DNA of 64,000 bases from the NCBI RefSeq assembly GCF_041022165.1, contig NZ_CP163302.1, positions 248,001 to 312,000 of the forward strand. Reading direction: 5' to 3'. The notes beneath the pieces are model-generated. The model was not told the DNA's origin, did not search any database, and saw only the letters and a list, made by a program, of their open reading frames with translations. The position numbers and the translations under genes were made by a program. Shown in pieces: positions 35,768-44,589 of this stretch (its first letter is position 1; every line of letters starts with the position of its first letter). The DNA comes from Sinomonas sp. P10A9. Lineage in GTDB: Bacteria > Actinomycetota > Actinomycetes > Actinomycetales > Micrococcaceae.

Positions 35768-36319
35768 ATGACTCACGCCCCGACCGAGACCGCTGCCCCG
35801 CCGTTCACTCTGCGGCGCGCGCGAACCGGCGACGTCGCGGCGATCCGGCAGCTCGTCGCGCCGCTTGCCGAACGCCGGATCCTCATCTCGAAGGAGTCGG
35901 TGGCGTACTACGAAGCGATCCAGGAGTTCGTCGTCGCGCAGGTTCCGGACGGCGAGATCATCGGGTGCGGCGCGTTGCACGTCATGTGGGAGGACCTCGC
36001 GGAGATCCGAACCCTCGCTGCCGCGGACGCATGGCGGGGCCGCGGCGTCGGGCACGCGCTCGTGGAGCGGCTGCTCGCTGATGCGCACGACGTCGGCGTG
36101 CAGCGGGTCTTCTGCCTCACCTTCGAGGTGCGCTTCTTCGAGCGGCACGGATTCGAGGTGATGGCCGACCAGTCCGGCGTGGATCCCGAGGTGTACTCGG
36201 AGCTGCTGCGCTCGCAGGACGAAGGTGTGGCGGAGTTCCTCGACCTCGCGAGGGTCAAGCCGAACACCCTCGGCAACACGCGCATGATCAAGTGGCTGCC
36301 GGGCCGCGCCCGCGAGTAG
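35768..36319 (+). CDS. argA: Short-form amino-acid N-acetyltransferase (ArgA-like GNAT)
   Basis: This 183-residue GNAT protein has the acetyl-CoA-binding motif AWRGRGVGHALVERLL after IRTLAAAD, and a C-terminal FEVRFFERHGFEV. The N-terminal TLRRARTGDVAAIRQLVAPLAERRIL and the SKESVAYYEAIQEFVVA segment fit the short ArgA proteins (N-acetylglutamate synthases) of actinobacteria that lack the kinase-like domain. It would make N-acetylglutamate, the first step of arginine synthesis. No other arg genes are near. It could alternatively be another GNAT. Confidence 0.8.
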   Translation: MTHAPTETAAPPFTLRRARTGDVAAIRQLVAPLAERRILISKESVAYYEAIQEFVVAQVPDGEIIGCGALHVMWEDLAEIRTLAAADAWRGRGVGHALVERLLADAHDVGVQRVFCLTFEVRFFERHGFEVMADQSGVDPEVYSELLRSQDEGVAEFLDLARVKPNTLGNTRMIKWLPGRARE

Positions 36320-36434
36320 TCACCCTGCCCGGAGGCCGAGTGGCTCGAAGGTTGCTGACGCCGTGGTGGTCTTCGTGTCGAGGGACGCAGACCGGTAGGA
36401 GCCGCGTCTGGGCAGAGCTCCAGACCCAGGGCCA

Positions 36435-36920
36435 TTACGGCCCCGACCGGCGGAGTCCAGTGGTGTCCCACGTGGCGTCTGCGGTGACGACGCGCGGACA
36501 TCCGTAGCCCCACGGGTAGGAAATGTTCGGCGCGAATTGGAGGCGGTGGGGGCCGATGCCAGTGCCGAGGAGGTCGTGGCCGGCGACGGTGAGGTCGATG
36601 GGCGTCTCGGTGAGGAGCCCCATGTTGATCCGCCCGACCTTGCCCGTCAATGGACTCGCTGCCGCCGCACTCTGGGCCCCGGGACTGGCGGGCTGCTCCT
36701 CGGTCAGGGCGAGCGGGCCGTCATGGCACCCGTTGTCCTGGCATGCGGTGGCAGTGACCGACAGGGGGTTCAGCCTCGCCGCGAGGTTCTCGGTGATGTG
36801 GATTGTGAGGAAGGGGGCCGCCGCGATCGCCGGGCACGCCACGGGTCCCTGGCAGGCCACTAGAGGGGTTGCCGTCAGGATGCCCACCGAAACGGCAACG
36901 AGGAGCGTCCTCCCATGCAT
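36435..36920 (-). CDS. Small predicted lipoprotein, unknown function
   Basis: The 161-residue protein begins with a signal sequence whose lipobox reads LVAC (Cys23), followed by a beta-rich domain. Pairs of cysteines (ACQDNGC) and a late GYGCP suggest disulphides outside the cell. No family was recognised. The start is leaderless by pattern: TAGGCT (36927-36932, minus strand) ends six bases before ATG 36920. It lies downstream of mutY on the same strand and convergent with argA. Confidence 0.62.
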   Translation of the reverse strand: MHGRTLLVAVSVGILTATPLVACQGPVACPAIAAAPFLTIHITENLAARLNPLSVTATACQDNGCHDGPLALTEEQPASPGAQSAAAASPLTGKVGRINMGLLTETPIDLTVAGHDLLGTGIGPHRLQFAPNISYPWGYGCPRVVTADATWDTTGLRRSGP

Positions 36921-37062
36921 GCGAGGAGCCTAGGTCTCGGCGGACTCTCCCTCAACACAGCTGAGGTCTCGATGTGGCCGCGAATCGGTTGCGACCGCGG
37001 AGATCCGGTGCTCGCCGAGATCCGGTACTTGTGCGTAGGACATTGCCAGAGCGCTTGGCGCC

Positions 37063-38307
37063 TCACGGAAGCCGCAGGGACCCCTCGACCTCAACCGCGA
37101 GGCCGTCCGCGAGAAGGCCCGCGAGGGCCCGTTCGAGCTGCTCGGGCCCGGTACGCAGCGCGTGGAGGCGAGCCAAGGCGTCACCGACGGGTCCCGTACC
37201 CCCCGCGGAATATTGAGTTGGGCAGGGTGCCGAGCGCGTAGACCCTGGAGAGCCCGGCATTGCAGGGGCACCGTCCTTGGGTCCACGCGGTTCGAGCAGA
37301 TCGCGCTGCAACGGGTGCTGGGCCGCGCGCAGCACCGCCATGATGGCCCCTCTCACCTGCCGGTCGGTCCCGTGCCATGCCTGGCCCCGTGGGGTGTAGG
37401 TGGGCGGGGGTTCGCCGGCGGCGAGCCAGGCGCACGCATCCGACACTGGGCACTCCACGCACCGCGGCGATCGGGCCGTGCACACGATGGCACCGAGCTC
37501 CATCGTCGCGGCATTCCACGCGACGGACTGCTCTCGGTTGGCAGGCAGCAGCACCGTGGCGCGGCGCTGCTCGGCTGCGGTCAGCGTCGGGGCCGGAAGG
37601 GCTTCGCCGCCGACGAGCCGCGCGTGGACGCGCCGGATGTTCGTGTCCACCACCGTGGCCCGGCGTCCGAAGGCGAACGACGCGACCGCCGCGGCCGTGT
37701 ACGAGCCGACGCCGGGCAACGCAAGGAGTCCTTCCTCGGTGTCCGGCAGTTCGCCGCCATGCTCGGACGTGATGACTGTCGCGGCGGCGTGCAGCCGGAG
37801 CGCCCGGCGCGGATAGCCGAGCCGGCCCCACGCGCGCACGGCCTCCCCAGCCGGTTCGGCGGCCAGATCCGCGGGATGCGGCCACCGCTCCATCCATTCC
37901 CGCCAGACGGGCAGCACGCGCGCCACGGGCGTCTGCTGGAGCATGACCTCACTCACGAGCACGCCCCACGGCGTCCGGCCAGCAGCCCGCCACGGCAGGT
38001 CCCGCGCCTCGCGTGCGAACCAGTCGACGAGCGTCGCGTGCAGCCTGCCGAGCATCTCGGGGTCCGGGAGCGCTGCCGCCGCGGGCGCTGCCGCCGCGGG
38101 CGCTGCCGCCGCGGGCGCTGCCGCCGCGGGCGCTGCCGTCGCGGGCGCTGCTGTCGCGGGCGCGGCCGCCGCGGGCGTTGCTGTAGTGGGCGCGGCCGCC
38201 GCGGGCGTTGCTGTAGTGGGCGCGGCCGCCGTGGGCGCTGCTGCTCGCTGCGCCGCACGACGGCGGGGCGCGGCTGTGGCGGTCACGGGAGCCTTTCTGG
38301 GGGTCAC
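37063..38307 (-). CDS. mutY: A/G-specific adenine DNA glycosylase
   Basis: MutY removes adenine mispaired with 8-oxoguanine. The catalytic core is intact: SEVMLQQT with Glu120, the helix-hairpin-helix LPGVGSYTAAAV, VVDTNIRR with Asp221, and four cysteines spaced C-x6-C-x2-C-x5-C for the iron-sulphur cluster. The usual MutT-like 8-oxoG recognition domain is missing; the C-terminus is only about 90 residues and includes a Pro/Ser/Gly-rich stretch. The N-terminal ~80 residues are Ala/Pro/Thr repeats encoded by an 11-copy minisatellite. The start is uncertain: GTG 38307 or GTG 38286 (AAAGG upstream). Confidence 0.9.
   Translation of the reverse strand: MTPRKAPVTATAAPRRRAAQRAAAPTAAAPTTATPAAAAPTTATPAAAAPATAAPATAAPAAAAPAAAAPAAAAPAAAALPDPEMLGRLHATLVDWFAREARDLPWRAAGRTPWGVLVSEVMLQQTPVARVLPVWREWMERWPHPADLAAEPAGEAVRAWGRLGYPRRALRLHAAATVITSEHGGELPDTEEGLLALPGVGSYTAAAVASFAFGRRATVVDTNIRRVHARLVGGEALPAPTLTAAEQRRATVLLPANREQSVAWNAATMELGAIVCTARSPRCVECPVSDACAWLAAGEPPPTYTPRGQAWHGTDRQVRGAIMAVLRAAQHPLQRDLLEPRGPKDGAPAMPGSPGSTRSAPCPTQYSAGGTGPVGDALARLHALRTGPEQLERALAGLLADGLAVEVEGSLRLP
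38071..38235. repeat. 15-bp minisatellite in the mutY N-terminus (11 units)
   Basis: Eleven contiguous 15-base units begin at 38071. The first four are identical (CGCTGCCGCCGCGGG) and the later ones alternate between two variants (CGCGGCCGCCGCGGG and CGTTGCTGTAGTGGG). Each unit encodes five residues, so copy-number change keeps the reading frame. Confidence 0.9.
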
Positions 38308-38372
38308 GTTCTGGATGTCAGGTTCTGAGGGTCACCATCTGGAGGTTACGATCTGGAGGTCACCTGGTGGGT
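38303..38372. repeat. 14-bp tandem repeat x5 at the mutY start
   Basis: Five 14-base units related to GTCACSATCTGGAG run from 38303 to 38372 without gaps. The possible GTG start (38305-38307) lies in the first unit. Copy-number changes would alter the mutY leader or promoter spacing. Confidence 0.8.
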
Positions 38373-38493
38373 CTGCACCACTGTAGCGGCACCGTCTCGG
38401 TGACGATCACGAGCCCGGTCACGGAGCAGCGGCTCAGCGATTCGACCACGCCCCTAGCGGCGCGGCGGCGGGGTTCAGTGGGCTGTGGATCCG

Positions 38494-38499
38494 TAGCCT
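38494..38499 (+). promoter_or_regulatory. TAGCCT -10 box
   Basis: TAGCCT ends six bases before ATG 38506, matching the leaderless pattern seen at other genes in the window. Confidence 0.55.
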
Positions 38500-38505
38500 A
38501 GAGGC

Positions 38506-39255
38506 ATGGCAGGGCAGGACAAGGGTGGAACGGGAACACGGACTTCGACGGGAGGCCGCGCTCCGGGCACTCGGTCGCAGGGTACGCGCCGCGTCAGTCC
38601 GGCGGTGTACCGGAGGCGCCGCCTCGCTGTTCTCGTCCTCATGGTCCTCATCCTTGGTGTGCTCGGGGTGGGCATTTGGACCGCCGTCGTGGCGGTGGGC
38701 TCGGTAGCCCAGAGCCCGGCGTCCCTGTCCACGGCTGCTTCAGGCTCCGGTTCCGACCCGAGCTCCAAGCCGACGTCGACGGCGGGCGCCGACCCGTCGG
38801 CGTCGTCCGCGGCCAGCGCTGCCGGAGCGAGCGCCGACCCCACAGCGACGCCAACCGCCACCCCGACGCCGGCATGCGACCAGCACCTCATCACCGTCTC
38901 GGCGTCCACCGACAAGCCGAGCTACGCCCCCACGGAGAAGCCCGTCTTCACGCTCAAGGTGACCAACGGGAATCCGATGCCGTGCGAGGTCAATGTGGGG
39001 ACCACGCAGATGGAGTTCCTCGTGGTGAGCGGCACCGACCGCGTCTTCTCGTCGAAGGACTGCCAGGCGAGCGCCCAGGACCTCCCCAAGACCATTGCCG
39101 CGGGCGCCTCGGAAACCGCGAACTTCCCGTGGGACCGCGTCCGCAGCACCGAGGGATGCAAGGCGGTCACCACGCAGCCCAAGCCGGGCATCTACGTCAT
39201 GACTGCGTCGCTCGGACCGGTGACGAGCTCGAAGGCGGTCTTCGAGCTCAAGTAG
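38506..39255 (+). CDS. Membrane-anchored extracytoplasmic protein, conserved in actinobacteria
   Basis: The 249-residue protein has a basic cytosolic N-terminus (about 38 residues), one membrane helix (about 39-68), a Ser/Ala/Thr/Pro-rich spacer and a globular C-terminal beta domain (about 125-249) with three cysteines. The domain looks like an immunoglobulin-like or BsuPI-like fold (FTLKVTNGNPMPCEVNVGT). Orthologues are placed next to disA or mutY in relatives as far as I recall. No function is known. It is convergent with disA, nine bases apart. Confidence 0.65.
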   Translation: MAGQDKGGTGTRTSTGGRAPGTRSQGTRRVSPAVYRRRRLAVLVLMVLILGVLGVGIWTAVVAVGSVAQSPASLSTAASGSGSDPSSKPTSTAGADPSASSAASAAGASADPTATPTATPTPACDQHLITVSASTDKPSYAPTEKPVFTLKVTNGNPMPCEVNVGTTQMEFLVVSGTDRVFSSKDCQASAQDLPKTIAAGASETANFPWDRVRSTEGCKAVTTQPKPGIYVMTASLGPVTSSKAVFELK

Positions 39256-39264
39256 GAAGCCCGC

Positions 39265-40341
39265 CTAGAGGAAGCGGTCCAGAAGGCTCGTCTCCGCCAT
39301 CCGGGAGAGCCCTTCGCGCACGGTCCTGGCACGCTGTTCGCCGATGCCGTCCACGGTCATGAGGTCGTCGATGGTGGCGGCCATCAGGTTCTGGAGCCCG
39401 TTGAAGTGGTCTACGAGCCGGTCCGCAACGGCACGCGGCACGGGCTTGAGGCCGGAGATGAGGCGGTACCCGCGGGGGTGCACGACGGCGTCGAGCGTCT
39501 CGATCCCGCCCGCGTAGCCGAGGATCGCGGCGATGCGGTTGAGATCCAGGAGGTCCACGCTCGTGAGCTCCATGAGCCCCTCGACGGCGGCATCGATGGT
39601 CTCGTTGGAGACGTCGGCGCCCGCGTAGTCGCGGATGACGACGTCCGAGCCCGGCCCCAGGCCGGTGATCAGCTCCTCGAGCTGGAGGGCGAGGAGGCGG
39701 CCGTCGTCGCCGAGCTCGAGCACGTAGTGGGCGATTTCCTCGGAGATGCGGCGCACCATTTCCTGCCGCTGGAGCGTCTGCGCGACGTCTCGGACCGTGA
39801 CCATGGCCTCGATCTCGAGGGCGGACAGCGAATGGGTGACCTGGTCGAGTCTGGCGCGGTAGCGTTCGAGTGTCGCGAGGGCCTGGTTGGCGCGCGCGAG
39901 CACCCGCTCGGAGCCCTCGATGACGTGTCGGATGCCCTGCACGTAGAGCGCGATGATCTGCATGGACTGGCTCACCGAGACGACCGGGAGGCCGGTCTGC
40001 TTCGCGACCCGCTCCGCGGTGCGGTGACGCGTCCCGGACTCGAACGTCTCGATCGACGAGTCAGGGACGAGGTGCACGGCGGCCTTGACGATCGTGCGGG
40101 CGTCCCTGTCGCATACGATGGCGCCATCCATCTTCGCGAGCTCGCGAAGGCGGGTGGGGGAGAACTCGATCCCGATCTCGAAGCCGCCCGAGCAGATCGA
40201 CTCAACGGTCGGGTTGTAGCCCAGGACGATGAGGGCACCGGTGCGGCCGCGCAGGATGCGTTCGAGGCCGTCGCGAAGCGCGGTTCCGGGTGCGACCCGA
40301 GCCAAGGTGGCATTGAGCGCTTCCTCGGGGGTCGGAACCAT
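39265..40341 (-). CDS. disA: DNA-integrity scanning diadenylate cyclase
   Basis: DisA makes c-di-AMP from two ATP and senses branched DNA. The DAC domain motifs DGA (residues 72-74) and RHR (105-107) are intact; a long helical spine and a C-terminal helix-hairpin-helix DNA-binding domain (LMTVDGIGEQRARTVREGL) follow. Length is 358 residues. The start is at ATG 40341 (MVPTPEEAL), with an AAAGGGA upstream. Its neighbour radA encodes a protein that controls DisA activity in Bacillus; the same may hold here. Confidence 0.96.
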   Translation of the reverse strand: MVPTPEEALNATLARVAPGTALRDGLERILRGRTGALIVLGYNPTVESICSGGFEIGIEFSPTRLRELAKMDGAIVCDRDARTIVKAAVHLVPDSSIETFESGTRHRTAERVAKQTGLPVVSVSQSMQIIALYVQGIRHVIEGSERVLARANQALATLERYRARLDQVTHSLSALEIEAMVTVRDVAQTLQRQEMVRRISEEIAHYVLELGDDGRLLALQLEELITGLGPGSDVVIRDYAGADVSNETIDAAVEGLMELTSVDLLDLNRIAAILGYAGGIETLDAVVHPRGYRLISGLKPVPRAVADRLVDHFNGLQNLMAATIDDLMTVDGIGEQRARTVREGLSRMAETSLLDRFL

Positions 40342-40380
40342 GAGAGTTTCCCTTTCCTGGGCCTCGCGTGGCGCGACACC

Positions 40381-40396
40381 GGATCCCATGGTATCC
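40381..40396. promoter_or_regulatory. 16-base near-palindrome upstream of disA
   Basis: GGATCCCATGGTATCC is symmetric except for one base pair. It lies 40 bases before the disA start and overlaps a possible -10 (minus strand GGATAC). A repressor site is possible. Confidence 0.3.
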
Positions 40397-40502
40397 GCGC
40401 GACGCGCGAGGCGACGCGGTCCTAGGCCCTAACTTGGCAACGATTCGGGCACATCCGCCGCCGTCGGGACCGACAGAGACGGGCGTGGAGCCGGGCCCCG
40501 CG

Positions 40503-41918
40503 CTACTCGGCGGCTGGGATCAGGAGTTCAAGGGCCTCGGCGACGTGGGCCACCTCTCTCACCCGGAACCCTGGGGGCACCTCGCCTGGGCCGTTGGGGC
40601 TCGCAGGCACGACGGCGTGGGTGAACCCCAGGCGGTGGGCCTCCTGGATGCGTCTGCTGATGCCGGGCACCGGCCGTACCTCGCCTGCGAGGCCCACCTC
40701 GCCGAACGCGATGAGCCGCTGGGGGAGCGCCGTGCGCGTCTTGGCGGAGGCCACCGCGAGGGCGACGGCGAGATCGGTGGCCGGCTCACTGAGCCTCACG
40801 CCGCCCACAGTGGCGATGTAGGCGTCGTCCTTGTGCAGGAGGCATCCGGCGCGCTGCTGCAGGACCGCCAGGAGCATCGAGACGCGCGACGAGTCGAGCC
40901 CGCTCGTGGCCCGGCGCGGCTGCGCTGCCGTGGTCTCCGCGAGGAGCGACTGGACTTCCGCGAGGAGCGGCCGGCGCCCCTCGAGGGTCACCGTGATGCA
41001 GGTGCCGGAGACGGGCTCCTTGGTGCGGGACACGAACAGTCCCGAGGGATCCGTGACGCTCTCGATCCCGGTCTCCGTCAGATCGAAGCAGCCCACCTCG
41101 TCGGTGGGTCCGTAGCGGTTCTTGACGGCACGCAGGAGCCGCAGCCGCGAATGGCGCTCGCCCTCGAACTGGCAGACGACGTCCACGAGGTGCTCGAGCA
41201 GCCGCGGTCCCGCGATCGAGCCGTCCTTGGTCACGTGGCCGACGAGCAGCGTGGTCATGTTCCGCCGCTTCGCCGCCGCGATGATCGACGCCGCGACCTC
41301 GCGCACCTGCGACACCCCGCCCGCGCTGCCGTCCACCTCGGGGCTCGAGAGCGTCTGGACGGAGTCCACGATGAGCAGCTGCGGCGCGATCTTCTCGACG
41401 TTGCCGAGGGCCTGGGAGAGGTCCGTCTCCGCGGCGAGGAACAGGCGTGGCGCGACGGCGTTGATCCTCTCCGCGCGCAGCTTGACCTGCGCCGCAGATT
41501 CCTCGCCCGTCACGTACAGGACGTCCCGCGCCGTTGAGCTCGCCCCCTGCCCGCCACCGACCTTCGCGGCGACGTCGAGCAGCAGTGTTGACTTGCCCAC
41601 GCCTGGCTCGCCCGCGAGGAGGATCACGGCCCCAGGAACGAGCCCACCGCCCAGCACCCGATCGAGCTCACCGACTCCGGTAGGCAGGAACGCGGCGTCC
41701 GTGGCGTCGACGTCCGCGATGAGGCGGGCCGGCTCGAGAACGGAAGTGGCCGCTGTCGTGCGCGCGACGACGGCGCCGACCTCCTCGACCGTTCCCCATT
41801 CCTGACACTCGCCGCACCGGCCCACCCACTTTGCCGTGGTCCAGCCGCACTCGGCGCACCGGTACCCGGGGGCTTTGCCGGAGCGGGCGGTGCTGCGCGT
41901 GCTGGTCTTGGTTGCCAT
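40503..41918 (-). CDS. radA: DNA repair protein RadA (Sms)
   Basis: RadA is a RecA-like helicase that drives branch migration in recombination. The order is a zinc finger with Cys21, Cys24, Cys35 and Cys38, Walker A GEPGVGKST (residues 103-111), the RadA-specific KNRYG motif (RAVKNRYGPTDEVG), and a C-terminal Lon-like domain. Length is 471 residues. ATG 41918 is chosen because TAGCCT (41926-41931, minus strand) lies seven bases upstream. It is followed on the same strand by disA. Confidence 0.96.
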   Translation of the reverse strand: MATKTSTRSTARSGKAPGYRCAECGWTTAKWVGRCGECQEWGTVEEVGAVVARTTAATSVLEPARLIADVDATDAAFLPTGVGELDRVLGGGLVPGAVILLAGEPGVGKSTLLLDVAAKVGGGQGASSTARDVLYVTGEESAAQVKLRAERINAVAPRLFLAAETDLSQALGNVEKIAPQLLIVDSVQTLSSPEVDGSAGGVSQVREVAASIIAAAKRRNMTTLLVGHVTKDGSIAGPRLLEHLVDVVCQFEGERHSRLRLLRAVKNRYGPTDEVGCFDLTETGIESVTDPSGLFVSRTKEPVSGTCITVTLEGRRPLLAEVQSLLAETTAAQPRRATSGLDSSRVSMLLAVLQQRAGCLLHKDDAYIATVGGVRLSEPATDLAVALAVASAKTRTALPQRLIAFGEVGLAGEVRPVPGISRRIQEAHRLGFTHAVVPASPNGPGEVPPGFRVREVAHVAEALELLIPAAE

Positions 41919-41973
41919 GCGCTCAAGGCTAGGGCAGGGTGCCGACACTTCTCGGCACGGACGCCACGGCCCG

Positions 41974-43092
41974 TCAGATCCTGGGCAGCGCGGCGACCGC
42001 TTCCTCGTGGTCGTCACCGGTGGCCTCGAGGAGGTCCACGAGCATGGGCCGCAGCAGGACCACGAGAGCTTCTCCCTCGAGCCGCTCCACGTGCAGGATC
42101 TTGGGGTGCGCCCGTGCCGCAATGTCTGCGAGGGCGCGATGCGCCGAACGCATCTGGGCCGCGCGTTCCTCGCGGCGTTCGGCGATGAGCCCGTCGGCGA
42201 CGCTGTCGAGGGCGTCCGCCGTATCGTTGAGCAGCTCGGCGATGCTCTCGGCGGCGGCTTGCGTCAGGGCGGCGTTGTTGATCACCGACGCCAGCCGGCG
42301 CGCGACGACGCGCCCGTTGCGCATCGCCAGATCGAGGAACCCGACCGCCTTGCTGAGCTCCTCGATCTCGCCCCGGTGGCGTCGGTAGGCGGGCGCGATG
42401 CGGGCCACTTCGGAGGAGGACTTGAGGCTCGCCCTGATCGCATCGAGCGTTGACTGCGAATTCCGGCCGCGGACCAGTGCATGCCATGCGCGGGTCGAAT
42501 CGGCGTCCGCGAGGGCCTCGGCGCATTCGCGCAGCATCGTGCCGAACATTTCGAGCAGGCCCTTGAGGTCACGACGCGGCTCAACGCGTGGGTCGCGGGG
42601 AAGCACCGCGGTGAGGGTGAGGGCCAGGAGACCGCCGACGACGGCGTCGAGGCTCCGCGAGAACGGTCCGCCCGTCGTCGCGGGCAGCAGCACGACGAAG
42701 AGGGACTGGAGCCCGAGCTGCGTTGCGAAGATCACCCCGCGGTCGAGGAACCGGGCGACCATGATCGAGAGGAAGAGGATGACGGCGGCCTGCCAGAGCC
42801 CGTCGCCCAGAACGTGCATGAGGAGGTCCCCGACGGCGATCCCGAGCGTGCATCCCACGGCCACCTCGAGCACCTTGCGGACCGTGAGATCGCGCCCGAA
42901 GCCCAGTGAGATGAGGGCCGACGTTGCGGCGAAGATCGGCATGGTGTGTCCGAGGACGGTCTCGGCGATGAAGTAGGCGAGCACTGCACCCACGGTCATG
43001 CTCACGGCCGGCCTGAGCGAATGGCGGACGCGGACGACGCCCGCGGATCTCAGGTCATTGACGTAGTCGCGCGCGACCGCCCACATAGCCAT
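41974..43092 (-). CDS. FUSC-family membrane transporter
   Basis: The 372-residue protein has an N-terminal half with about six membrane helices (residues 28-160), including the TSALISLGFGRDLTVRKVLEVAVGCTLGIAVG segment seen in FUSC/aromatic acid exporter-like proteins. The C-terminal half is a cytosolic helical domain of Arg/Glu-rich heptads. Family members export aromatic acids or related compounds; the substrate is unknown here. ATG 43092 (or ATG 43086) is leaderless by pattern, with TAGACT (minus strand 43099-43104) six bases before it. Confidence 0.8.
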   Translation of the reverse strand: MAMWAVARDYVNDLRSAGVVRVRHSLRPAVSMTVGAVLAYFIAETVLGHTMPIFAATSALISLGFGRDLTVRKVLEVAVGCTLGIAVGDLLMHVLGDGLWQAAVILFLSIMVARFLDRGVIFATQLGLQSLFVVLLPATTGGPFSRSLDAVVGGLLALTLTAVLPRDPRVEPRRDLKGLLEMFGTMLRECAEALADADSTRAWHALVRGRNSQSTLDAIRASLKSSSEVARIAPAYRRHRGEIEELSKAVGFLDLAMRNGRVVARRLASVINNAALTQAAAESIAELLNDTADALDSVADGLIAERREERAAQMRSAHRALADIAARAHPKILHVERLEGEALVVLLRPMLVDLLEATGDDHEEAVAALPRI

Positions 43093-43220
43093 GGGTGCAG
43101 TCTAGGGAGCCTGTCTGAGTTCACCTCCCTGTTGTCTCCCGCTCGCGTGATGTTCCATTAGTGCGGTGTGACGGAGAAGGCAAGGCCATAGGGCCTATCG
43201 TCACGCCGAATCGGTGTGTC

Positions 43221-43275
43221 GTTCATTTTCCGTTAACCATCGGCGAGCAGAGTCTTCACCTGTCGGCTCTAGCTT
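43221..43275 (+). promoter_or_regulatory. PHO box and promoter of pstS
   Basis: Two 11-base direct repeats, GTTCATTTTCC (43221-43231) and GTTAACCATCG (43232-43242), match the actinobacterial PhoP box layout. TAGCTT (43270-43275) is a likely -10, and the repeats lie over and above the missing -35. This implies induction by phosphate starvation. Confidence 0.75.
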
Positions 43276-43326
43276 CGACTTCAGTACGGCTCGTACGCAC
43301 TCAACCACCCTGGAAGGGGCACCTTC

Positions 43327-44445
43327 GTGAAGGCTCTCCGTATCGGCCGCCTCTCGGCCGTCGCTGTCGTCGCAGCTGGCGCGCTCGCGCTGTCCGCCTG
43401 CGGTTCAGATAACACCGCTGGCACCACCAACACCGGCTCGGCATCGTCCGGCCCCAAGGTCACGGGCACCCTCACCGGCACCGGTTCGAGCGCCCAGTCC
43501 TCGGCCATCGATGCGTGGAAGCAGGGCTTCACGCAGGCCAACCCGGGCGTCACCGTCCAGTACTCCCCGGACGGCTCGGGCGCCGGCCGCAAGACCTTCA
43601 TCTCCGGCGCGAGCCAGTTCGCCGGCACCGACGCCGCCATGAAGACGGACGAGCTCGAGTCCGCCAAGGCTGTCTGCGGCCCCGACGGCGCGCTCGACAT
43701 CCCGGTCTACATCTCCCCGATCGCCGTGACCTTCAACGTCTCGGGCGTGACGGACCTCAACCTCACCGCCGACACGATCGCCAAGATCTTCCGTGGCACG
43801 ATCACCAACTGGAACGACCCGGCTATCGCCGCGGACAACTCCGGCGCCAAGCTGCCTGACCTGAAGATCACGCCGGTGCACCGCTCCGACGACTCGGGCA
43901 CGACCCAGAACTTCACGGAGTACCTCGCCGCGGCCGCCCCGTCGGTGTGGACCGACAAGGGCGCCCAGACGTGGCCGGCCTCGCTCCCGGGCGAGAACGC
44001 CAAGGGCACTTCCGGTGTTGTCAAGACCGTCACCGACACCCCCGGTGCCTTCGCCTACGCCGATGACTCCGCCGTGACCGGCAGCCTCGGCAAGGCCAAG
44101 GTCAAGGTCGGCGACAAGTTCGTGGCCCTCTCCGCTGATGGCGCCGCGAAGGCCGTGGCCCTCTCGAAGCCGGTCGACGGCCGCGCGGCGAACGACCTTG
44201 CCATCAATCTGGACCGCAAGACGACCGACTCCTCGGCGTACCCGATCGTCCTCGTCTCGTACCACGTGGTCTGCACGACCTACAAGGACCAGGCCACCGT
44301 GGACCTCGTGAAGGCGTGGGAGACCTACGTCGTCTCTGCTGACGGCCAGAAGAACGCTGCCGCTGCCGCGAAGAGCGCCCCGCTCTCCTCGGACCTCGCC
44401 GCGAAGGCGAAGACCGCGATCGACTCGATCAAGGTCAAGTCCTAA
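43327..44445 (+). CDS. pstS: Phosphate-binding lipoprotein PstS
   Basis: PstS captures phosphate for the Pst importer. It has a lipoprotein signal (lipobox LSAC, Cys25) and the family segments TGTGSSAQSSAIDAW, SPDGSGAGRKTF, FAGTDAAM and HRSDDSGTT, which form the phosphate pocket. Length is 372 residues. GTG 43327 follows GGAAGGGG closely. It heads pstS-pstC-pstA-pstB, and a hairpin after pstS may give it excess expression. Confidence 0.95.
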   Translation: MKALRIGRLSAVAVVAAGALALSACGSDNTAGTTNTGSASSGPKVTGTLTGTGSSAQSSAIDAWKQGFTQANPGVTVQYSPDGSGAGRKTFISGASQFAGTDAAMKTDELESAKAVCGPDGALDIPVYISPIAVTFNVSGVTDLNLTADTIAKIFRGTITNWNDPAIAADNSGAKLPDLKITPVHRSDDSGTTQNFTEYLAAAAPSVWTDKGAQTWPASLPGENAKGTSGVVKTVTDTPGAFAYADDSAVTGSLGKAKVKVGDKFVALSADGAAKAVALSKPVDGRAANDLAINLDRKTTDSSAYPIVLVSYHVVCTTYKDQATVDLVKAWETYVVSADGQKNAAAAAKSAPLSSDLAAKAKTAIDSIKVKS

Positions 44446-44474
44446 CAATTCACCACAGCATCAGCACGGCGCAG

Positions 44475-44508
44475 GCCCGTCTCGTCCGAGGAATCGGACG
44501 GGGCGGGC
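44475..44508 (+). terminator. Intercistronic hairpin pstS-pstC
   Basis: A 15-base-pair stem with two G-U pairs (44475-44489 with 44494-44508) closes a GGAA loop in the gap after pstS. It is probably a processing or attenuating element that lowers downstream expression. Confidence 0.65.
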
Positions 44509-44589
44509 ATTGCGCTGAGTACCAGAGGGCGTGACACGATGACACGAACAGACGGCGGGCACCGGCCAGCCGCACTCAAGGGGTTGGAT

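Noticed and set aside
38071..38372. Short regularly spaced repeats that might be a CRISPR array
   Set aside because: Units are contiguous without spacers, only 14-15 bases long, and there are no cas genes; they are tandem repeats in and before mutY.
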